From positions 1 through 39,702 of the forward strand of contig JAACJQ010000071.1 of NCBI GenBank assembly GCA_016879935.1: a DNA stretch of 39,702 nt, in the 5' to 3' direction. The notes beneath the pieces were generated by a model. The model was given only the letters and a program-made list of their open reading frames with translations, had not been told where the DNA came from and searched no databases. Each line of letters opens with the position of its first letter. The first letter of the stretch is position 1. The position numbers were made by a program, and so were the translations under genes. Below, one piece after another: positions 25,133-34,200 of the stretch. The stretch is from Archangiaceae bacterium. GTDB taxonomy: Bacteria; Myxococcota; Myxococcia; Myxococcales; Myxococcaceae.

Positions 25133-25522
25133 ATGCTCGTGCGAGTGCTGACAGCGCTGGTGCTCACGCAGGAGGCGACGCCGAGGCTCGTGCTGGAGCA
25201 ACGGTTGAGCGCCCTCGATCAGCAAGCCGCGCGCGCCCGCACCTTGCGAACGCTCGGCATCATCACGCTCGTCGGCGTCGGCGTGTCACGTGAGGTGCGA
25301 AACGTCTTCGCCGCCGTGCAGCACTTCGAGACGTACCGCGCGCTGACGGGCGACCCGTCGGGCGATCGCGGCTATCGACAGATGCAAGATGCGCTCGTCG
25401 TCTCGTGGATCGTGACGGCTGCACTCGCTGCAGCGACGACGTTGTTCTTCGTCATCGGCTTCGCGAGCGACCCGTCAGAGGAGCGAGCCCACGTGGTGGA
25501 CCAGCTCCAGTCGCTGCCCTGA
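25133..25522 (+). CDS. small membrane protein, unknown
   Basis: A 129-residue protein with a hydrophobic N-terminus (MLVRVLTALVLTQ), a helical stretch, a hydrophobic segment at about 40-52 (LGIITLVGVGV) and a clear membrane helix at about 88-109 (ALVVSWIVTAALAAATTLFFVIG). The family is not recognised. It begins 17 bp after the hydrolase gene on the same strand, and may be co-transcribed with it. Confidence 0.65.
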   Translation: MLVRVLTALVLTQEATPRLVLEQRLSALDQQAARARTLRTLGIITLVGVGVSREVRNVFAAVQHFETYRALTGDPSGDRGYRQMQDALVVSWIVTAALAAATTLFFVIGFASDPSEERAHVVDQLQSLP

Positions 25523-25601
25523 GACGCTGAGCCCCGAATACCGGCAGGTTGGGTGGCCTCGAGGCTGCTTCTTCGGCGCTCCCCTTCACCCGGAGCCACC
25601 C

Positions 25602-25883
25602 ATGTCGCTGCAGCTCATCCTTTCGTTCGTCTTCATCTTCACGTCGGGCCTGGTGCTCGCCGCCAACTTCGTTCGCATGACCGCCCGAAACGCGCCGGCT
25701 GATCTTCGCTTTGGTGTGCTGGCGACGGGCGGAGGCCTGGTGATGGTCATCGCTGCCGGCTTGCTCTGGAGCACGTTCGGCGACTTCGTGGTGCTGCTCG
25801 GAATTCAGTCGATCGTCGCGCTCGGCATCGGAGGCTTCCGCCTCACGCGTCACTTCCGCCAGAGCGAGTTCCAGCAGCGCTGA
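25602..25883 (+). CDS. small membrane protein, unknown
   Basis: A 93-residue protein with three predicted membrane segments (about 5-22, 38-56 and 60-78) and a charged C-terminus (RLTRHFRQSEFQQR). GGAG upstream of ATG 25602 supports the start. The family is not recognised. It lies 79 bp downstream of the previous small gene and ahead of the stem-loop that precedes the giant gene. Confidence 0.7.
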   Translation: MSLQLILSFVFIFTSGLVLAANFVRMTARNAPADLRFGVLATGGGLVMVIAAGLLWSTFGDFVVLLGIQSIVALGIGGFRLTRHFRQSEFQQR

Positions 25884-25903
25884 GGCGAATCATCCTCACC
25901 AGC

Positions 25904-25949
25904 GCGTCTGACACCACACACCTTTCTCGCGAACGTGGCTGTCAGACGC
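25904..25949 (+). other. long stem-loop upstream of the giant gene
   Basis: GCGTCTGACA (25904-25913) is perfectly complementary to TGTCAGACGC (25940-25949). Immediately inside, CCAC (25914-25917) pairs with GTGG (25935-25938), with a one-base bulge at 25939. This gives a 14-bp stem with a 17-base loop. No T-tract follows on the plus strand, so it is not a textbook terminator. It lies in the 121-bp gap between the 93-residue membrane protein and the giant exported protein, ending 55 bp before the latter's start, where it could be a factor-dependent terminator, an mRNA-stability element or an operator. Confidence 0.6.
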
Positions 25950-26004
25950 CGCTTCGAGGTTTCAATGGGCTGGCGTGGGCCTTGCTGTAGCGTGCCCCGC
26001 GCGC

Positions 26005-29000
26005 ATGAGCCCTACAGCCCTTCTTCCGTGGTTGGTCGTGCAGGCCGCGTCGCTGAGCCAGAGTTCGGTTCCGGCGGCCGGCCAGTACGAGACGATTCTC
26101 ACTCTCGATGCTCCGGCGGCCGTGCATCTCTCGGCGCGTGGGCCCAGCGGAACGTCGTGTGAGGTGATCGACCGCGTGCGTGGGCCGTTCGCCCGCGCGG
26201 GCACCGTGGGACGCGTCAACTGCGAGCTCGATCTGCTGCTCGACGCGGGTCAGTACAAGGTGCGCGTCGAGTCACCGGCGAAAGGCAAAGGCACGGTCGC
26301 GATCTCGGCGGCAGTGTTCGGTGAGATCAACAAGGGCTCGGTGCAGCTGGCCAACGGCGCAGCCGTCGAGACGACACTCAAGCCCGCGCAGCAGGCCTCG
26401 TTCTGGCTCACGATGCCGACGCGCGGCGTGCCCTACGTTCGCATCAACGGCCGGCACGCAGGTGACGTGCGCTTGTGGCGCAACGGCGAGTGGCTCGAGC
26501 CGATCTCGCTGCGGCACACCACGACGACGAACACGCCCGGCTACCCGATGCACGAGTGGTGGCTCGATCAGGTGCTCGAAGCGGGCGATTACCAACTGGT
26601 CGTCTACGGGCGTGACAGCGTCACCGTGACGGGCTCGACCGTCGACGACTCCCTCACCGTCGAGCGTGGCTTTCGCCCTGGCCCCGTGGAGCGCTCCGTC
26701 TCGTTCACCCTGCCCGCCTCGGGCGTGCTCACGCTCGAGCTGCCGCGCACGCCGACCGCCGCGTACGTCTCGCTCGACAGCGCTCCTGAAGCGCAGGTCT
26801 CTCTCCAGCTCGCCGACCTGGGCGTCGACTCGTCGCTCTCGTTCAATTGGAGCTGCACGATTCCCAAAGGCGCCATCGTGCCCGAGTGCGGGAGCCGCAC
26901 GTTCAGCACGCCCGATCGCCGGGTGCTTCTGCTGAAGGGCCCGCGAGGCACGAAGGGCACGGTGGAGTGGGCGACCGCCGTGAACAACGATCTCGGATGG
27001 CTGACGTCGTGGCGCGGCGGTTACTACGGCGCGCCGAGCACCAACTTCCTCTTCTCGACGCGCATGCGCGGCCGCGTGATGGTGTCGACGCACGATCTGC
27101 CGATCGACTCCGACGCGGCGCCGCTGGGCTGTCAGCTCGAGACGGCCGAAGGGCTCAACGCACCGTTCCGCGTGCTCGCGCGCTCGATGACGAAGCTGAA
27201 CGACGGCGAGATGCTCGAGAAGTCGTTCAACTACGAAGAAGGCGGTGCGGTGATCTGGTTCGAGGTGACCTCGTCGAACCGCTATCGCGTGCGCACCGAT
27301 GGCGGCCGCAAGAACCGCTGCGAGGTCTATCGGCACAAGACAGACGGCACGCTCGAGCGCCTCACCCAGTCGAAGGCGGACGACACCGTTGGCTGCGATC
27401 AGGTGCTCTCGCTCGGCAAAGGCGAGTACCAGCTGCAGCTCTTCGGCGGGAACGCCGGCATCGAGAAGGTCGTGGTGCGCGAAGACTCGAAGCGCGACCT
27501 CAAGAAGGCGGCGGTGCGGAGCACGTGTCAGCTGCCTCCACTCGATCTCGGAGAAGGTCGCTACCGCCTCATTCTCACGCGCACCGGCAACATCACCGCG
27601 CGCGGCGTCTCGTTGACCGAGCTGCCGACCGATCTCTCGCAGCCGCTGCACGTGAGCCTCGACCCGCAGCAGACGCTGACGCTCCCGCTCGTGAAGGGAC
27701 CACCCTTCGTCGTTCGCTCGTCGGGTGGCTCGAGGTTCGGCTGCCAGATTCAGGGGGCTCCGTCGCCCGTCACCACGTCGGAGTGTTCGGTGCCCTCGCC
27801 AGCGAGTGGTGACGCCATCACGCTGTCGAACCCTGGCGAACTCCCCGTGCAGGTGACGGTGTTCCGGCCCGTCGCCGCGCCCATCGCCGGTGCGCTCACC
27901 TCGTATTCGCCGGCGCTCAAGCCCTTGCCCAAGCTCGTGCCCGAGCAACCGACGTGGTTCGACTTCGATCGCAGCCAGACGAACTCGGCCACCTTCGAGG
28001 TCGAGACGCCCGGGCTCTACAACGTGACGACGCTGGGCCTGCTGTCGACGTCGTGCCGGCTGCGCACGCCAGTCGTCGATCTCGTCGCGCAGAACTCGAG
28101 CGGAGGTCGTGGCCGCAACTGCCTCATTCAGACGTACCTGCAGAAGGGCCGCTATCTGCTGAGCGCCACGACGCAGGGCCAGAGCAAGGGCCGCGGCGCG
28201 CTCTTCCTGCTGCGCAAGCCGGCGAAGGAGTACGCGGGCCTCGGCGGCGAAGGTGAGTCATTCTTCCGCGTCGACGCGAACGAGCTCGTTCAGCAGAAGC
28301 TGGTCGTCGGAAAGGGCGGGCTGTTTCAGCTCGGTACGACCGCGCAGGGCGCGACGCTCATGTGCCGCCTCGATGACCCCCAGGGCTGGCCGGTCGAGAC
28401 CGTTCCGTCCCCCTGTGTCGGCGCGCGCAGCCTCACGGCAGGCACGTACCTGTGGACGCAACTGCCGCTCACCGTCGAGTCCATGCGGCGCACGAAGCTC
28501 GAGCGGCAGCGTGACCCGGTGGTGCTCAAGGGAAGCAAGCCGCATGGCATCGTGGCGTTCACCTGGTACGACGCCGAGCTCGGCTCCGATGGCAAAGACG
28601 AGTTCACGTTCTCGCTCGAAGGAGAGACCTCGCTCGACGTCGTGCTGACGCAGGGCATGCAGGGCCGCATCTTCAAGCTCGAGAAGGACCAGCCGCCGAA
28701 GGCCGTCGAAGTCATTGCGCCGCAGGTGTCGGCGTACGACTCGCAGCCCGAAGAGTCCGAGTATCAGGAGCCGCAGGGCGAGTCCGAATACGAGGGCGAG
28801 CGCGAGTACGACGGTGAAGGCGATTCAGAGCCAGTCGTCGCAGCCGCACCGAGTGGACCTGCGATGCGTTCAGCGCCGCCTCCGCCGAGCGGCGCGAAGA
28901 TCACGCTGCCTGCTGGCAGCTACAAACTCGTCACCGAGCACAGCAAGGGCGACGTCGGCATCACCTACAAGCTGCACTTCGGCTCGGCGGTGTTGATGCC

Positions 29001-31248
29001 CGGCATGAGCCGCACGCTGCCGGTGCCGACGACGATTCCGCTCGTGGTGCCGCGCGATGGAACGCTGCGCCTGCGCACGGAAGGCGACGCCGACGTTCGC
29101 TGCCGGCTCTTCGACGAGAAACGCAAGCTGGTGATGGAGGGCAGTGAGAACGGCGCCGACTGGAACTGTGCGCTCGCCGAGCCGGTGCTCAAGGGCCGCT
29201 ACACGCTCGTGCTCGAGAGCGAGACGCAGCTGGCGGGCGAGACGAAGCTGTCGCTCGCGCTCCCGCCGCTCGAAGACAAGGGCGCGTTCGCCGATGGCCA
29301 GAAACTGACGCTCGGTTCGTCGGTGATGCAGTTCACCGTGCCGCCAGGCGACGCGGTGCAGGAGCTCGTCGTGAAGGCCGGCGGCAAGACGCCGTTCTCG
29401 TGCGCGGTCGTTGGGCCCGAAGGCGTGGCAGCTCGACGTTCACGGGTGAGCGACTGCTCGATGCTCGTCTTGCCGAAGCAGGAGGCGTGGTCGCTGCGCC
29501 TGTGGACGACGGACGGCACGTCTCCCGTGGCGACGACGTTCAAGACGCGCACGCTGACGATGTCGGGCAACGAGATCTCGGCGAACCAGGCCCTGTCGAC
29601 CAGCGTCGCGAAGCCCGGTCGCTACAAGACTTCGCCGCAGGCGTTCTGTCTGCGCGGCAAGGCGACGGGCGTCTTCGAGAAGTGTGGCCCCGAAGTGTCG
29701 CTCGAGGCCGGCCCCGTGGTGTTCGCGGGCATCGGGTCCACTTCGACGCCAGTGCCGCTCGACGAGTCCCGCTTCGCGGCGTCGATGACGCCTGGGTCGT
29801 TCGAGCTCTCGCGCGCGACGCATCTGCAGACGGTGACCGCGAGCCAGCCGTCGCTCTTCCTGCTCTCGGTCGTGACGGGTTGGGGAGAAGCGGCTCCGCC
29901 CGCGTGCGCGTTCGATGGCGCTGGCACAGTGCGCGAGCGTCGGGAGTCGTCGTGTTTCGCCGTCAGCAAGGTTGGCAGCGAAGCGCTGGCGCGCGTGTGG
30001 GCCGCGACGGACGCCATCGTGCCGGCGACCGTCGTGCGGCGTGACGTCGCGATTCCGTCGAAGGTCGAGGCCCTCTCGCCCGGCCGTAAGCGCGTGACCT
30101 ACGCCTCCATCGGAGCGTTCGCGTTGCCGCCCAGCAGCCGTTCGCGTGTCGAAGCGACGCTGCCGAAAGACACGTGGGGTGTGCTCGTCGACGACGCTGG
30201 AAACGCGCTCGATCTCTGCGCGCCGACGAACGAGCTTCGTCGCTGCGTCGTCGTGGGCCAGGGCGGAAAGCTCGTGCTCATCGGTGGGGCTGATGGTCAG
30301 GCCGACCTGACGACCGTGCTGCTCGAGACCGCGCCGGCCGTCGTCTCGTTCACGGGCCTCTACGAAGACACGCCGCGCGCTCCGGGGACCGTGAGGCTCA
30401 CCGTGCCCTCGGCCGATCAGGATCGTTCGGTGCTCGTCGAAGGCGCGCTGCGCTGCACGCTGGTGCTGGGCACGGGAGAACGTGTCGCCGAGTGCCGCGC
30501 GAAGCTGCCTGCGAAGACGACGGCCGAACTCATCATCGAGCACGACGTGACGGCGTTGCGGGCGCTCGTGCACACCCAGGGGCGTGAACGCTGGGCGAGA
30601 CTGGGCATCGAGCTGCCGGTCGTCGCGGGGCCTGCGCTCCAGCCTGCCGTCGCCGTGCCGCTGCAGCAGGGCCGAATCGATCGCACGCTGGTGCTCTCAC
30701 AGAGCGCCGTCGTTCGCGTCGCGGCCGAGAGCGGCGTGTGTGGGCTCTTCAAGGGCAACGACCTGCTCGCCGTCGACGGCATCGACACCGGCTGCGAGCT
30801 GGTGCGCGTGCTCAACCCCGGCACCTACCGGCTGCTCGTTCGTCCGTTTGCCAGCCGCGCCATTCCCGGCAGCCTGCGCTGGCTCGCCGAGCCGGTGACG
30901 ACGTTGACCGAAGGCGTTGGCGCCGAGACGTGGCTCGCTCCAGGAGAAGTCCGCCTCTTCACCTTCGACACCAGAAACAAGGGCCGCGTCGGCCTCGGCG
31001 TGCAGGCGAAGAGCGAGAACCTCGAGTGCGCCATCTACAACGACGGCTACCAGGCCATCGGCGAGGGCTGTCACCAGTACGTGCAACTCGACAAGGGCCG
31101 TTTCCTGCTCACGGTGCGCAACCCGAATCGGTCGGGCGCCGCGCCGATTGCAGTGAAGCCCGTGTTGCTCGGTCTCTCGGGTGACTCGAACGACATTCCT
31201 CCCGAGTACCTGCAGGACTTCTTCGGCCGCGTGGGGATGACGCCATGA
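26005..31248 (+). CDS. giant exported protein of repeated Cys-paired beta modules
   Basis: A 1747-residue protein of no family I can name. The N-terminus (MSPTALLPWLVVQAASL) looks like a signal peptide, weak in charge; an upstream GTG at 25975 would add ARG-containing sequence and is possible. The body is nearly all beta and repeats a module of roughly 90-150 residues: a strand, a Cys, 14-25 residues, a second Cys, then Leu-x-x-Gly-x-Tyr-x-Leu. Examples are Cys52/Cys73, Cys684/Cys706, Cys1033/Cys1055 and Cys1675/Cys1689, and about a dozen such pairs are visible. Each pair probably makes a disulfide in an Ig- or PPC-like sandwich, which fits a periplasmic or extracellular place. An acidic Tyr/Glu linker splits it near 911-945. 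Its stop overlaps the A2M start (ATGA), implying joint production. Confidence 0.85.
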   Translation: MSPTALLPWLVVQAASLSQSSVPAAGQYETILTLDAPAAVHLSARGPSGTSCEVIDRVRGPFARAGTVGRVNCELDLLLDAGQYKVRVESPAKGKGTVAISAAVFGEINKGSVQLANGAAVETTLKPAQQASFWLTMPTRGVPYVRINGRHAGDVRLWRNGEWLEPISLRHTTTTNTPGYPMHEWWLDQVLEAGDYQLVVYGRDSVTVTGSTVDDSLTVERGFRPGPVERSVSFTLPASGVLTLELPRTPTAAYVSLDSAPEAQVSLQLADLGVDSSLSFNWSCTIPKGAIVPECGSRTFSTPDRRVLLLKGPRGTKGTVEWATAVNNDLGWLTSWRGGYYGAPSTNFLFSTRMRGRVMVSTHDLPIDSDAAPLGCQLETAEGLNAPFRVLARSMTKLNDGEMLEKSFNYEEGGAVIWFEVTSSNRYRVRTDGGRKNRCEVYRHKTDGTLERLTQSKADDTVGCDQVLSLGKGEYQLQLFGGNAGIEKVVVREDSKRDLKKAAVRSTCQLPPLDLGEGRYRLILTRTGNITARGVSLTELPTDLSQPLHVSLDPQQTLTLPLVKGPPFVVRSSGGSRFGCQIQGAPSPVTTSECSVPSPASGDAITLSNPGELPVQVTVFRPVAAPIAGALTSYSPALKPLPKLVPEQPTWFDFDRSQTNSATFEVETPGLYNVTTLGLLSTSCRLRTPVVDLVAQNSSGGRGRNCLIQTYLQKGRYLLSATTQGQSKGRGALFLLRKPAKEYAGLGGEGESFFRVDANELVQQKLVVGKGGLFQLGTTAQGATLMCRLDDPQGWPVETVPSPCVGARSLTAGTYLWTQLPLTVESMRRTKLERQRDPVVLKGSKPHGIVAFTWYDAELGSDGKDEFTFSLEGETSLDVVLTQGMQGRIFKLEKDQPPKAVEVIAPQVSAYDSQPEESEYQEPQGESEYEGEREYDGEGDSEPVVAAAPSGPAMRSAPPPPSGAKITLPAGSYKLVTEHSKGDVGITYKLHFGSAVLMPGMSRTLPVPTTIPLVVPRDGTLRLRTEGDADVRCRLFDEKRKLVMEGSENGADWNCALAEPVLKGRYTLVLESETQLAGETKLSLALPPLEDKGAFADGQKLTLGSSVMQFTVPPGDAVQELVVKAGGKTPFSCAVVGPEGVAARRSRVSDCSMLVLPKQEAWSLRLWTTDGTSPVATTFKTRTLTMSGNEISANQALSTSVAKPGRYKTSPQAFCLRGKATGVFEKCGPEVSLEAGPVVFAGIGSTSTPVPLDESRFAASMTPGSFELSRATHLQTVTASQPSLFLLSVVTGWGEAAPPACAFDGAGTVRERRESSCFAVSKVGSEALARVWAATDAIVPATVVRRDVAIPSKVEALSPGRKRVTYASIGAFALPPSSRSRVEATLPKDTWGVLVDDAGNALDLCAPTNELRRCVVVGQGGKLVLIGGADGQADLTTVLLETAPAVVSFTGLYEDTPRAPGTVRLTVPSADQDRSVLVEGALRCTLVLGTGERVAECRAKLPAKTTAELIIEHDVTALRALVHTQGRERWARLGIELPVVAGPALQPAVAVPLQQGRIDRTLVLSQSAVVRVAAESGVCGLFKGNDLLAVDGIDTGCELVRVLNPGTYRLLVRPFASRAIPGSLRWLAEPVTTLTEGVGAETWLAPGEVRLFTFDTRNKGRVGLGVQAKSENLECAIYNDGYQAIGEGCHQYVQLDKGRFLLTVRNPNRSGAAPIAVKPVLLGLSGDSNDIPPEYLQDFFGRVGMTP

Positions 31249-34200
31249 CGCCCGCTCCTTCTTCTCACCGGTTCACCACCATGACGCCCCTGTTCCGAAG
31301 CTTCGCCGTCGCCGCCGTTCTTCTCTCTGCCGTCGCGAGCGCGCAGTACACCGCCGCCGACGACGGGCAGCGTCCAGCCGGGAGCGGCACGCGCGTGCTG
31401 CCCGAGTCGTTCCTGCGCGGCTACGACCCCGTCACCGTCTACTTCGATGGCGATCAGGTCTCGTCGAAGGGCCCAGCCGATGACGGCCCGAAGTTCCTCT
31501 CCATCGCGCCGGCGTGGCCTGGTGCGTTCACCTGGGTCGACAAACGCACGCTGCAGTTCCGCCCCGCCGAGCCGTGGCCCGCACTGGCCCGCTTCGCCAT
31601 CGACGCGCGCGGCACCAAGCGCGTGCTCACGACGATGATGTCCGCGCCGTCGGCGATGGCGCCTGCGGCCGGGAGCGAAGGCCTGCGCCCGTTCCGCGTC
31701 GTCACCCTCACCTTCCCGCAGGCGCTGCCCATCGCGTCGCTGAAGAAGATGTTGTCGCTCGAGATTCGCGATCTGCCCGGCCTCGCCGACAGCCCGCGCA
31801 AGAAGGTGCAGAACTTCACGCTCGCGCCTCTTCCGCGTGCCTCGCAGCGAGACCCGGCGTCGTGGGCGCTCACCCTCGAAGACGACGTGCCCGAAGGAAA
31901 GCAGCTGGTCGTCTCGGTGAGCCTCGCGCTCGGCACCGAAGGCACCACGTTGTGGTCAGGCCGGCTCTCGACGCGCACGCCCTTCACGCTGCAGAGCGTT
32001 CGCTGCGGCAACGCCGAGTTCCCGCTCGTCGGTGGAGCGTCGACTCCGAAAGACCTCGCGCTCGGCTGCGGCAACCGCGGCGATCTTCCGCAGCTCGTGT
32101 TCTCGGCGCCGGTGGCCGATCTCACGCTCACCAGCCTTCGCAAGCTGGTGCACCTCGAGCCCGCGGTGCCCGACCTGCGCTTCACGCCGTACGGAGAGCG
32201 CGTGCAGCTCGGCGGCAAGTTCGTGCCCGACACGCTGTACAAGCTGACGCTCGGCACCGCGCCGATTCGTGACGACGCCGGCCGTGCGCTGCGCGACCTC
32301 AAGACCGCCGACGTCTACTTCCACCTCGGGTGGAAGACCTCGTTCCTGCGCTTCACCCAGTCGACCGCGCTCGTCGAGGCGCGTGGCCCGCGCATGGTGC
32401 CGCTGCAGGGCTACGGCGAAGCGAAGGCCGACGTGCGCGTGTACCGCGTCGACCCGCTGCACTCGGGCCTCTGGCCGTTCCCCTCCTCGCCCATCGTCAT
32501 CGACGAGCAGAGCGCGCCGCCGTTTCCCGGTGAGGAGCCGACCACGCCGAACGTTCCAGGCGCCCTCGACGCGCAGTCGCTGCAGCAGCACCTGCGCCTG
32601 CTCGGCAGCCCGCTCGTGTCACGGCTGGTCGACCTGCCGCTCGCCGACAAGGCAAACACGACGACCTTCGGGCTCGACCTCAAGCCGCTCGTCGACGATC
32701 GCCCGGGCACGTACCTCATCGGGCTGCGCCGCCTCACGGGCCGGCCCGAGCGCGCGTACGTGCGCGTTCAGATCACCAACCTCACGCTCACCAGCATCGA
32801 AGAGAACGCCCAGGCGATTCTGTACGTGCGCACGCTCGACACGGGCGAAGCGGTGCGTGGCGCGACGCTGCGCCTCGAAGGCACCGACGAGCTGAACGGG
32901 AACCCGATCTCGATCGAGAAGACCTCTGACGCCGATGGCCGCGTGGTGCTGATGCCGCTGAGCCACTGGGGCTCCATCACGCGCGTGTCGGTGCGTTCGG
33001 GTGACGACGTGCTGGTGCTCGACCCGCGCGAGACGTTGCCGACGTTCGCGAACAACCACTGGTCGAGCTACGGCGGCTGGCTGAACTGGCTCCTGGGCCA
33101 GGCGATTCCGCGGTCGCCGAACGACGCGACCCTCGGCTTCATCTTCAGCGAGCGCGCCATCTACAAGCCGGGCGAGCCGGTGTTCTTGAAGGCCTTCGTG
33201 CGCCGCAAGAGTGAAGGCGCGCTGCAGCTCGAGAACCTGGGCAGCTACCTCATTCGGGTTCGCGGGCCAGACGGCACCGTCTACCCCGTGACCGCGACGA
33301 CGACCCCGCTCAGCTCGATGGCGGGCACCTTCAAGGAAGACGGCGTGCCCACGGGTGAGTTCTCGGCCGAGCTCGTCTACGCGCCGATTCGTCAGCAGGA
33401 GACCATCGTCGCGACGCGCAGCTTCAAGATCGAGGCGTACCGCGTGCCGACGTTCGAGGTGCAGCTCACCGGCGCTCCGCGCGTGCGCAACGACGGCGCG
33501 TTCAAGGTGAAGGCCGTCGCGCGATACTACGCGGGCGGCAACGTCGCGAACCAACCGATCACGTGGAACGTCACGCAGCGGCCCTACAGCTGGTCTCCCA
33601 AAGGCCTCGAGGGTTTCCTGTTCGCGTCGTCGGCGCAGTTCGCGCGCCCGCAGTCGCAGCGTTCGCCCGGCGTCACCTCGCAGCAGGGAGAGCTCGACGA
33701 CAACGGCGCCGCTGACATCACGATGAACCCGCAGCTCGATCTCGACGGCTCTGGCCGCGTGTACCGCTTCGAGGCGACCGTCGTGGGCCCCGATGAGCAG
33801 CCCGTGACGAGCGCGACCGAGGTGAAGGCGCTGCCGCCGTTCGTGCTGGGGCTCAAGGTGCCGCGCTACCTCGAGAAGGCCACCGAGCTGAAGACCGAGC
33901 TGGTCACGGTCGGCATCGACGACAAGCCGTTCAAGGACCAGGAGGTGCGTGTTCGCCTGCTGCGCCGCGTGTGGCACTCGACGCTGCGCGAGACGAGCTT
34001 CGCGACCGGCCAGGCGAAGTACCAGACCGAGCAGGAGGACCTGCAGGTCGCGGAGAAGACGCTCAAGACGCTCGACGCGCCCCTCACGCAGGTGTTCCCC
34101 ATCACCGACTCGGGTGTGTACGTGGTCGAGCTCTTCGCGCGCGACAAGCTGGGCCGGGTGCAGACCCTCTCGGCCGACCTCTACATCGGCGGCAACACGC

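Noticed and set aside
26272-27948. A 558-codon minus-strand frame opposite the giant gene
   Set aside because: Same composition artefact; there is no start context and no domain, and the plus strand has consistent Cys modules.
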